From Acidobacteriaceae bacterium (GTDB lineage Bacteria > Acidobacteriota > Terriglobia > Terriglobales > Acidobacteriaceae), in the NCBI GenBank assembly GCA_027452245.1, contig DAIDGW010000149.1:1-52811 (forward strand): a stretch of DNA of 52,811 nt. Direction: 5' to 3'. The notes under the pieces are model-generated. The model saw only the letters and a program-made list of their open reading frames with translations. It had not been told where the DNA came from and ran no database searches. Shown one piece after another: positions 46,302-52,811 of this stretch. Every line of letters starts with the position of its first letter. The stretch's first letter is position 1. Position numbers and translations under genes: made by a program.

Positions 46302-47117
46302 TCAGCGGATGACCACCCCCGCATAACCCACGACCATTTGGCGATCCCCCGAGATATCGCCCGAAGTCGCATATTTCACCAACTCGGCCGAAGTCGCACC
46401 CAGTTGCCTTGCCGCCGTCAACATCGCGACCGCCGGACCAAATCCGCACATGCTGACATTCTGCTGGGTAACCACTTCGTAAAGACCGCGAGCATCAAGG
46501 GTAAGCAGCCGTTCAATCGCACGCTGATCCTTTATCCGGGTGACCGCATCCGATTCATAGTGGTTCATGTCGCTGGAGGCCACGATCAGAACATCCTGCT
46601 TTTCTCCCGCAATCACATCGGCGGTCGCCTGGCCCAATTGCTCCAGTGCATCCCATCTGCCCGTCCCTATGGCGATCGGGACAAATTGCAATTGTGCTCG
46701 ACGCACCTGCAGGAACGGCAGCTCGACTTCGATGGCGTGCTCCCCCTGATGCGCGGCGGCATCTTCCTTCAGAATCGGCAGCTTTTGTTTGAGACGCTCG
46801 GCAGTTTCTGTATGGATTGCGACTTCCCCTAATGGTGTCTGCCACGCTCCCTCGCTCAGAATGGCCAGCGGCTCTCCCATTCCCGTGTGATTTGGACAGA
46901 GAACAATACAGACCGGCGGTACGTTCACATGCGCGAAAACCGCGCCCGCTACGTATCCGGAGTAGATGTATCCCGCATGCGGAACCATGCAGCCAATCGC
47001 GCGAGACGCCTGGGAAGCGTCCCCAATTTGTCTTAGAACCTGTTCGCGTAATTCGGCAGAATCGCGTGGGTAGAAACGTCCGGCCACCACCGGACGCCGA
47101 ATCGTTGTCGTAGACAT
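46302..47117 (-). CDS. amrB: AmmeMemoRadiSam system protein B (MEMO1 family)
   Basis: The 271-residue protein has the MEMO-family signature: GCMVPHAGYIYSGYVAG, VLCPNHTGMG, GEHAIEVELPFL, ASSDMNHYES, and a late SMCGFGPA with the conserved Cys. The family binds a metal and is related to extradiol dioxygenases. In bacteria it is named after its frequent company with an AMMECR1-like protein and a radical SAM enzyme, whose role is unsettled. Neither partner is visible here, so it is a stand-alone copy. It is 48 bp beyond the rsmA stop on the same strand, possibly cotranscribed. Confidence 0.93.
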   Translation of the reverse strand: MSTTTIRRPVVAGRFYPRDSAELREQVLRQIGDASQASRAIGCMVPHAGYIYSGYVAGAVFAHVNVPPVCIVLCPNHTGMGEPLAILSEGAWQTPLGEVAIHTETAERLKQKLPILKEDAAAHQGEHAIEVELPFLQVRRAQLQFVPIAIGTGRWDALEQLGQATADVIAGEKQDVLIVASSDMNHYESDAVTRIKDQRAIERLLTLDARGLYEVVTQQNVSMCGFGPAVAMLTAARQLGATSAELVKYATSGDISGDRQMVVGYAGVVIR

Positions 47118-47165
47118 AAGGCCCTCCTCCTCCGCACAAAGAACCGAGCAAGGCCAGGTAATATG

Positions 47166-48029
47166 CTAGGAGTTCGGCTGCGCACTTCGCAAGTTCCGGT
47201 AGATGGCTGCGTTCTCTTCCAGGCTGAGCGTTTCGGCACGCGCTCCCGGATCAACTTTTGCCTCTGCCAGTGCCTGTTTCAAAATAGCCGGATCATACGC
47301 CGCTCTGAGGTTGTTCCACAGCGTCTTCCGCTTCTGCCCAAATGAAAGCCGCAGAAAATCGATGAAGCCGTCTCCAGCAACTCCCAGCCGCTCTTGTTGG
47401 CGTTCAATCGTCAGCCGCAGCACGCTGGAGAACACTTTCGGTGGAGGGTTGAACGCTTCGGGCGGCACTACAAACAACTTCTCGACCCTGGCATAAAGCT
47501 GCGCAGTCGCCGACAGTATCCCGTAATCGCGACTACCGGGCTCGGCGGCGATTCGATCCCCAACCTCGCGCTGCACCATGATCACAATGCTTTCGAAGTA
47601 CTTTGAGTATTCGAAGAGCCTCAACAGGATGTCGGATGTGATGTAGTAGGGAAGATTGCCCACGACCTTGGTCGGCGCAGGCTTAAATTCGACCCCCGGC
47701 CGGCCCAAGCCCGGCTTGGGACCAAAAAGGGAATCGATATCAACCGCAAGGATGTCGGCCTCGATCACTTCCACATTCCGTGCCATGCCAAACTTCAGCC
47801 GGAGCTGAGCCGCCAATACGCGATCGATTTCGACGGCAATAAGCCTGCGCGCCCGTTTCGCAAGCAGCGATGTCAACACACCCTCGCCCGGTCCAATTTC
47901 CAGTACCGTGTGCTGCGAAATGTCGCCCAATGCTTCATCGATCCGCGAGGCATACTCCGGCCCTGCCAGGAAGTGCTGTCCCAGTTTGGGCTTCCGTTGC
48001 GGACGGTGCGTAGAAGCTACCCTTGGCAC
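47166..48029 (-). CDS. rsmA: 16S rRNA dimethyladenosine transferase (KsgA/RsmA)
   Basis: The 287-residue enzyme has the SAM-binding LEIGPGEGVLTSLLA, IAVEIDRVLAAQLR, and the catalytic NLPYYITSDILL. It dimethylates two adenines near the 3' end of 16S rRNA during small-subunit assembly. A late PKVFSSVLRL segment is typical. The N-terminal stretch KPKLGQHFLAGPE is the conserved start. amrB follows on the same strand. glgA diverges from it, with the shared promoter region between 48030 and 48158. Confidence 0.96.
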   Translation of the reverse strand: MPRVASTHRPQRKPKLGQHFLAGPEYASRIDEALGDISQHTVLEIGPGEGVLTSLLAKRARRLIAVEIDRVLAAQLRLKFGMARNVEVIEADILAVDIDSLFGPKPGLGRPGVEFKPAPTKVVGNLPYYITSDILLRLFEYSKYFESIVIMVQREVGDRIAAEPGSRDYGILSATAQLYARVEKLFVVPPEAFNPPPKVFSSVLRLTIERQQERLGVAGDGFIDFLRLSFGQKRKTLWNNLRAAYDPAILKQALAEAKVDPGARAETLSLEENAAIYRNLRSAQPNS

Positions 48030-48158
48030 ATTGACCCCTCTATCTCCCAGACGTAGACTGACAACTTGGTCCGCACGTCAAAAATCGTTCCCCACAGCAA
48101 ATACAACATCCCAGCCAAATTCTTATATCCATAATAACGCGCCGCCTGCACCGGGCGC

Positions 48159-48169
48159 GGGAGGTGATC
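48159..48169 (+). promoter_or_regulatory. Extended Shine-Dalgarno site of glgA
   Basis: GGGAGGTGATC, six bases before ATG 48176, matches the full anti-Shine-Dalgarno complement (AGGAGGTGATC) at ten of eleven positions. A GTG inside it (48164) is in frame and could be mistaken for the start, but it is part of the ribosome site. Confidence 0.9.
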
Positions 48170-48175
48170 GCTCTC

Positions 48176-49657
48176 ATGCATATCGCATTTGTTGCTTCCG
48201 AAGGAGTTCCGTTCTCGAAAACTGGCGGTCTGGCCGACGTCGTGGGAGCGTTGCCGCGCGCTTTAGCGGGTTTGGGACATCAGGTGAGCGTATATCTGCC
48301 CCGCTATCGCCAAACCCTTCTTGCCGATCCGGCGACCGAAGTCCGCAGCATCACCGTCCCCTTTGACGATAAATACCGGTTCGCCTCTGTAGTCACGACC
48401 GCGAGTCAGAATGGCGTGAAGTTTCACTTCGTCGAATGTCCGGAGTATTTCGATCGCGATGCCCTTTACGGAACGCCCACTGGCGATTACCCGGACAATG
48501 CCGAGCGCTTCGCGCTTTTTTCCCGGTCCGTCCTGGAAGCTTCCAAGATCCTGGGAGTACCCCATGTCTTCCACTGCCACGACTGGCAAGCGGCCTTGGT
48601 CCCGGTTTTACTGCGTACCGTCTACACGGAAGATCCAGCCTTTCGCGATGTTGCCACCGTGTTCACGATTCATAACATGGGATATCAAGGCTTGTTTCCA
48701 CCCGATATCCTTCCTCTGCTGATGCTTCCCTGGGATCTGTTCACCATCTCCAAAATGGAGTTCTTTGGCCAGGTCAACTTCTTGAAAGGAGCTTTGGCGT
48801 ACGCCGATTTCGTCACCACCGTCAGCCGGAAATACAGCCAGGAAATTCAGACAGTGGAATACGGCTTCGGCCTGGAGGGCGTGCTGCGCGGAAGATCGTC
48901 TACTGTCACCGGAATCTTGAACGGGGTCGACTACGACGAGTGGAGCCCGGAGAGAGACAAGTTCGCTGTCGCCAGGTACTCACCTCAGGATCTCTCTGGT
49001 AAGGCGAAGTGCAAACAGGACCTGCTCGCCGCGTTCGGAATTCCTGCCGGCGACGTACAGCTCCCGGTCATTGGCATCGTTTCCCGCTTCGCCGCGCAGA
49101 AGGGGTTCGATCTGATTTCGCAAATCATGGATCGCCTGGCGCGCGAAGAAATGATCGTCGTCGCCCTCGGCACAGGGGACAAGCCGTTCGAGGAAATGTT
49201 CGTCCGGCTCAATAAACAATTTCCCAACAAGATTGCCGTCAAAGTGGCATACGACAATACGATCGCGCACAAGATCGAAGCGGGCGCAGACATGTTCCTC
49301 ATGCCATCGCGCTACGAGCCTTGCGGACTGAACCAGATCTACAGCCTCAAATACGGTACGGTCCCCATCGTCCGCGCCACCGGCGGCCTTGACGATACGA
49401 TCGAACCCTGGGACGCTCGTACCGGAAAGGGAACAGGATTCAAGTTCACCGAATACAGTGGAGAATCGCTCTTGCTGACCATCAAGCAGGCCCTCCACGC
49501 CTACCGCGACCAGACCTCGTGGCAGGTCCTGATGCGCAACGGGATGAATAAAGATTTTTCCTGGAACGCCTCGGCCCGCGAATACGGAAAAGTTTACGAA
49601 CGGGCACGGCAACTCCGTGGAGCCTCCGTCGTTCTGCCCGACAAAGTGCTCGTCTAG
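48176..49657 (+). CDS. glgA: Glycogen synthase (starch-synthase type)
   Basis: From ATG 48176 the 493-residue GT5 enzyme has the ADP-glucose-binding KTGGLADVVGALPRAL near the start, HCHDWQAALVP, GILNGVDYDEWSP and the late PSRYEPCGLNQIYSLKYGTVP. It extends glycogen with glucose from ADP-glucose. The start and unusually strong ribosome site suggest high translation. It is followed by an SDR gene 38 bp later; no other glg gene lies in the window. All catalytic segments are intact. Confidence 0.96.
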   Translation: MHIAFVASEGVPFSKTGGLADVVGALPRALAGLGHQVSVYLPRYRQTLLADPATEVRSITVPFDDKYRFASVVTTASQNGVKFHFVECPEYFDRDALYGTPTGDYPDNAERFALFSRSVLEASKILGVPHVFHCHDWQAALVPVLLRTVYTEDPAFRDVATVFTIHNMGYQGLFPPDILPLLMLPWDLFTISKMEFFGQVNFLKGALAYADFVTTVSRKYSQEIQTVEYGFGLEGVLRGRSSTVTGILNGVDYDEWSPERDKFAVARYSPQDLSGKAKCKQDLLAAFGIPAGDVQLPVIGIVSRFAAQKGFDLISQIMDRLAREEMIVVALGTGDKPFEEMFVRLNKQFPNKIAVKVAYDNTIAHKIEAGADMFLMPSRYEPCGLNQIYSLKYGTVPIVRATGGLDDTIEPWDARTGKGTGFKFTEYSGESLLLTIKQALHAYRDQTSWQVLMRNGMNKDFSWNASAREYGKVYERARQLRGASVVLPDKVLV

Positions 49658-49695
49658 AATGGCCGGCGCGATCGCTGAACGGCATGGAGAAAGCT

Positions 49696-50739
49696 ATGAG
49701 CACAGTTCTGGTCACCGGCGGTTCCGGATTCATTGCCACCCATTGCATCCTGCAATTGCTGGCTTCGGACCACACGGTCCGTACTACCGTCCGCAACCCC
49801 AAGCGGCAAACGGACGTCCTCGCGATGTTGACAGCCGGGGAAGCCGTCGCCGGCGAACGCCTTTCATTCTTTGCCGCTGATCTCGAAAAAGACGCTGGCT
49901 GGAGCGACGCTATTGCCGGATGCGAGTACGTTCTGCACGTGGCCTCGCCCTTTCCACCAACAGTGCCCAAAGACGAAAACGAGTTGATCATCCCGGCGCG
50001 TGAGGGTGCACTTCGTGTTCTCCGTGCTTGCCGCGATGCGGGCGTCAAGCGAGTTGTCCTGACCTCCTCATTCGCCGCCATTGGCTACGGACATCCCCAG
50101 CAGGACGCGCCCTTCACCGAACAAGACTGGACCGATCCCAACGGCGAAGATGTAACGCCCTACGTGAAATCAAAAACCTTGGCCGAACGCGCGGCCTGGG
50201 ATTTCATCGCCAAAGAAGGCGGCGCCCTGGAACTCTCGGTTGTCAACCCGGTAGGAGTTTTCGGTCCCGTACTGGGTCCCGACTTTTCTACTTCTATCCT
50301 GCTTGTGCAGAAACTTATGCAGGGTGCGATGCCCGGCGTTCCCAGGCTTTCTTTCGGAGCGGTCGACGTGCGCGACGTTGCCGATATGCACCTGCGCGCC
50401 ATGACTCACCCTGCGGCCAAGGGCGAGCGCTTTCTCGCCGTCGCGGGAGACTTCATGTCGATTCTCGAGATTGCGAAGGCATTGAAACAAAACCTGGGAC
50501 CAGCGGCGAAGAAAGTTCCGACCCGGCAACTTCCAAACTGGCTTGTGCGTCTGGCGGCCTTGCGCGATCCGGCAGTCAAGCAAATCACTCCGGAATTAGG
50601 CAAGAAAAAAAACGCGACCAGCGCCAAGGCCCAACGCCTGCTCGGCTGGACTCCCCGTTCGAGAGAAGACTCGATAATTGCCACCGCCCAAAGCCTGGTA
50701 CGCCTCGGCCTGCTCGGCGCCGGCAAACCAGCGGCTTAA
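49696..50739 (+). CDS. Extended SDR, dihydroflavonol-reductase-like
   Basis: From ATG 49696 (GGAGAAAG site) the 347-residue enzyme has VTGGSGFIATHC for NAD(P), VLTSSFAAIGYG with the active-site Ser, and YVKSK for Tyr and Lys. The pattern fits the dihydroflavonol-4-reductase/aldehyde reductase group of extended SDRs, which reduce a range of ketones and aldehydes with NADPH. The substrate is unknown. ATG 49684 is in frame but falls before the ribosome site. It lies 38 bp after glgA, and a functional tie to glycogen is not evident. Confidence 0.87.
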   Translation: MSTVLVTGGSGFIATHCILQLLASDHTVRTTVRNPKRQTDVLAMLTAGEAVAGERLSFFAADLEKDAGWSDAIAGCEYVLHVASPFPPTVPKDENELIIPAREGALRVLRACRDAGVKRVVLTSSFAAIGYGHPQQDAPFTEQDWTDPNGEDVTPYVKSKTLAERAAWDFIAKEGGALELSVVNPVGVFGPVLGPDFSTSILLVQKLMQGAMPGVPRLSFGAVDVRDVADMHLRAMTHPAAKGERFLAVAGDFMSILEIAKALKQNLGPAAKKVPTRQLPNWLVRLAALRDPAVKQITPELGKKKNATSAKAQRLLGWTPRSREDSIIATAQSLVRLGLLGAGKPAA

Positions 50740-50786
50740 TCCGTTAGCAAATCTGTAATCTCCCACGCTGCTAGAATCGCCTCAGC

Positions 50787-52067
50787 ATGGCTGCGGCCCA
50801 CCAGGTCGACCCTCCCCGAATCATCTTCCACGTCGATATGGACGCCTTCTTTGTCTCCGTGGAAGAGCTCTTCGATGCATCGCTGAAGGGCAAGCCCGTC
50901 GTCGTTGGAGGGCAGCGCCACGAGCGCGGAGTCGTTTCCGCCGCCTCTTATGCCGCGCGCAAGTTCGGAGTCCATTCCGCCATGCCGCTGCGCACCGCCG
51001 CCAAGCTTTGTCCCCAAGCCATTTTCGTCGACGGTCATCCTGAGCGTTACCGCGAATATTCCGAGCGCGCATTCCGTGTGCTCAACTCATTCTCTCCGCA
51101 AGTCGAGATGGCCTCGATCGACGAAGCCTACCTCGACATGACCGGCACCTCGCGCCTGCACGGTCCGCCCCTTAAGGCTGCTCATGCCCTTCATCAGCAG
51201 ATGAAATCGGGAACGAACCTGAACTGCTCAATCGGAATCGGCAGTTCGCGCCTGATTGCAAAAGTCAGCTCTGCGCAAGCCAAACCGAACGGCGTGCTCT
51301 GGATCGTCACTGGCCAGGAGGCAAAGTTTCTCGCCCCGCTGGATGTCCGCGAGATTCCCGGAGTTGGTAAAGTGATGGAAGAGAAGCTGCACGCTCTGGG
51401 CATCAGGAAAGTTGGCGATCTCGCCCGCCTCGAAGATTCCGAACTCGAATCCCGCTTCGGAAAATGGGGGTTGGCCCTTGCCGGTAAATCTCGCGGCCAG
51501 GATGCCGGAGGCTGGTTCGATAGTGCAGTCGGCGGCCGGGAGGAAACCAAATCCATCAGCCACGAACATACTTTCAACGAGGATACGGCCGATCTGGCCA
51601 AGCTGGAATCTACGCTGATGCGGCTTTCGGAGATGGTCGGCCGCCGCCTTCGAGAATCCAATTACCACGCCCGCACCATTCAGCTGAAGCTTCGCTATAG
51701 AGATTTCACCACCATCACCCGCGCGCACACGCTGGAATCGCCAACGCAACTCGATACGGAAATTTTCAATCAAATTCGCGAACTCTTCCGCAAAAACTGG
51801 AAACAACGAAGTCCCGTGCGCTTGCTCGGTGTGCAGGCGTCGTCGCTCGGTGGCCCGCAGCCCGATCAGTTCACCCTGCTCGATGGAGACAAACATCAAC
51901 GCTGGACGAATGCGCTGGCCGCCGCCGACCGCCTGCGCGATAAATTCGGCGAAAACAGCGTCGGCCTGGCTTCCGGCCTGCGCGGCACGTTCCGCGAGCG
52001 CACCCATGAAAATCCCGCAGGTTTACCGGGAAAACAGCCCACGAAAAACAAGCCTCAGGACCATTGA
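50787..52067 (+). CDS. dinB: DNA polymerase IV (Y family)
   Basis: The 426-residue polymerase has the catalytic IFHVDMDAFFVSVEELF and MASIDEAYLDMTG, the finger and palm motifs. ASYAARKFGVHSAMPL is also typical. The helix-hairpin-helix region (VREIPGVGKVMEEKLHALG) and the little-finger domain follow, and a Lys/Pro-rich tail ends the protein. It bypasses DNA lesions. Length exceeds the 350 residues of E. coli Pol IV by an extended C-terminus. The usual beta-clamp motif near the end is not obvious in the tail. It converges with the PilZ-like gene. Confidence 0.94.
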   Translation: MAAAHQVDPPRIIFHVDMDAFFVSVEELFDASLKGKPVVVGGQRHERGVVSAASYAARKFGVHSAMPLRTAAKLCPQAIFVDGHPERYREYSERAFRVLNSFSPQVEMASIDEAYLDMTGTSRLHGPPLKAAHALHQQMKSGTNLNCSIGIGSSRLIAKVSSAQAKPNGVLWIVTGQEAKFLAPLDVREIPGVGKVMEEKLHALGIRKVGDLARLEDSELESRFGKWGLALAGKSRGQDAGGWFDSAVGGREETKSISHEHTFNEDTADLAKLESTLMRLSEMVGRRLRESNYHARTIQLKLRYRDFTTITRAHTLESPTQLDTEIFNQIRELFRKNWKQRSPVRLLGVQASSLGGPQPDQFTLLDGDKHQRWTNALAAADRLRDKFGENSVGLASGLRGTFRERTHENPAGLPGKQPTKNKPQDH

Positions 52068-52094
52068 CTGTTTGTGCAGTTTTTCAAAAAATGG

Positions 52095-52472
52095 CTACCA
52101 CGCCCGCGTTCGTTCGATCTCGACATGCTTTTCGGGCTTCGCTTGCAACGTGAGCTGGATCTCCGCCTTCAGCCTGCGCTTGTCGTCGTCGTAGAGGGTG
52201 ACGAAGCGGAAAGGCTGCTGCGTCCACGACACCGGTGCCAGCATCTCGGCCACGCTGAATACCGTGCCTTTGCCCAGCAGGAAAAGCAGGCGCACGTTCG
52301 TTCCGCGGTCCAGGGGCCGCGTCAACTCCAGCAGTCCGCCGGTGATCGACACCAGTTCCAATTTCGCGGGCACGCAGGCGTTGTCTTTTTTTCTCACCAC
52401 GACGGAGGTGGTTTTGGGGAAGCGCACACGTGGAGGCCGCGCCGGAGTCGGAGTTTGGGGGAAGTACGGCAT
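52095..52472 (-). CDS. PilZ-like domain protein, degenerate
   Basis: From ATG 52472 the 125-residue product has a PRVRF segment and a later VSITGGLLEL that resemble the two halves of the PilZ c-di-GMP motif (RxxxR and D/NxSxxG). The acidic or Asn position is Val here and the Arg spacing is short, so cyclic-di-GMP binding is doubtful. An ATG at 52490 is in frame but has less support. It could be a structural PilZ relative. The assignment rests on a weak motif match. Confidence 0.6.
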   Translation of the reverse strand: MPYFPQTPTPARPPRVRFPKTTSVVVRKKDNACVPAKLELVSITGGLLELTRPLDRGTNVRLLFLLGKGTVFSVAEMLAPVSWTQQPFRFVTLYDDDKRRLKAEIQLTLQAKPEKHVEIERTRAW

Positions 52473-52632
52473 CGCTGATTCAGTATGCAACGCAGTACCT
52501 TGCTGTTCACCTTACCAAAGACCGGCTTGGCGGTGTCCGGCGGCCGGTCTGGCATTGTACTTCGGGAAGAATCCCCAGACCAGGTTGCGTCATCTCGACA
52601 GCGCGCCTACCCAAGATTGTCACCTCGACCAT

Positions 52633-52648
52633 GGCGCTTCAGAGCGCC
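52633..52648. repeat. Hairpin repeat, copy 1
   Basis: GGCGCT-TCAG-AGCGCC is a perfect 6-bp stem with a 4-base loop. Its core GGCGCTTCAG recurs in the hairpin at 52782-52801. Confidence 0.7.
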
Positions 52649-52756
52649 GGTCCCTCGGCGCGCCGCATTCCGAGGGAGTCGACCGCCGCATTGACCAAAG
52701 TTCGCTGCCGAATCCTCAATTCTGAGGAGTATTTAGTCTCAAATCGGGAATCCTCC

Positions 52757-52771
52757 GCGTCCGCAGGACGC
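52757..52771. repeat. Small hairpin between repeat copies
   Basis: GCGTCC-GCA-GGACGC is a perfect 6-bp stem with a 3-base loop, placed 10 bp before the longer repeat hairpin. Confidence 0.6.
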
Positions 52772-52781
52772 CTGAAAATAG

Positions 52782-52801
52782 CCCGGCGCTTCAGCGCCGG
52801 G
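52782..52801. repeat. Hairpin repeat, copy 2
   Basis: CCCGGCGCT-TC-AGCGCCGGG is a perfect 9-bp stem with a 2-base loop, ten bases from the right edge. It shares GGCGCTTCAG and the flanking CGCCGG with copy 1, so it is probably a member of a dispersed family. Confidence 0.75.
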
Positions 52802-52811
52802 TAAGCTACCA

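Larger units (their letters stand above)
52473..52811. other. Non-coding right end with hairpin repeats
   Basis: I find no credible gene in the last 340 bases. The DNA is a series of short palindromes and GC-rich words, some shared with each other. Frames of 60-120 codons are open but lack ribosome sites, hydrophobic patterns or family motifs. Confidence 0.6.

Noticed and set aside
52198-52804. Overlapping frames at the right end
   Set aside because: They run through palindromic repeats, lack ribosome sites and resemble no family.

Overview
The window reads as a stretch of chromosome from an environmental, moderately GC-rich Gram-negative bacterium, most likely an Acidobacteriota (Terriglobia-like). 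This rests on the gene repertoire rather than a marker gene: a Ser/Thr kinase with a periplasmic beta-propeller, a very large Asp-box/VPS10-like secreted protein, FecR-domain proteins with Trp/Tyr/Gly-rich tails, short GC-rich hairpin repeats between genes, and many secreted proteins with N-terminal signal peptides. I see no rRNA, tRNA, CRISPR array, transposase or phage gene. The gene content looks like resident chromosome.

Layout. 1-6.2 kb (minus strand): a FecR-like gene cut by the left edge, a class III aminotransferase plus flavin oxidoreductase pair, and groES-groEL behind a promoter with a CIRCE operator. 6.3-10.2 kb (minus): an arginase-family ureohydrolase, a small c-type cytochrome, and a response regulator-PAS-histidine kinase in one chain. 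10.4-13.7 kb: two small proteins (one an H-box fragment without a kinase domain), a secreted carboxypeptidase-regulatory-like protein, an EVE-domain protein, a small membrane protein, and a secreted PHB-depolymerase-family esterase with altered active-site motifs and a Gly/Pro/Tyr-rich insert. 14.1-23.5 kb: an acyl/aryl-CoA ligase, the 1,115-residue Asp-box protein, a secreted hypothetical, purQ, and two overlapping 2-oxoglutarate/Fe(II) oxygenase genes. 23.5-29 kb: the Ser/Thr kinase, a YebC-family gene with a clear terminator, gluconokinase and an MFS transporter.

29.05-40.34 kb is the most interesting part: ten tightly packed plus-strand genes, several overlapping. They encode a fatty acyl reductase fused to a degenerate HAD domain, a second thioester-reductase-like SDR, a polysaccharide pyruvyl transferase-like protein, an AMP-dependent acyl ligase, an enoyl-CoA hydratase, a stand-alone acyl carrier protein, a second acyl ligase, a diacylglycerol/sphingosine-kinase-like lipid kinase, and a membrane thioredoxin/VKOR pair. 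Together the first eight look like a dedicated pathway that activates a fatty acid, loads it on a carrier, reduces it, and phosphorylates and decorates a lipid. The product cannot be read from sequence. An unusual membrane lipid (fatty alcohol or alkyl-ether type) is my leading inference.

40.4-52.8 kb: a polytopic GT-C-like membrane protein next to a phosphofructokinase with PPi-type signature residues, then ruvC, a secreted hypothetical, a complete FecR paralogue, amrB, rsmA, glgA, an extended SDR, dinB and a PilZ-like protein. The right end is non-coding DNA carrying related GC-rich hairpin repeats.
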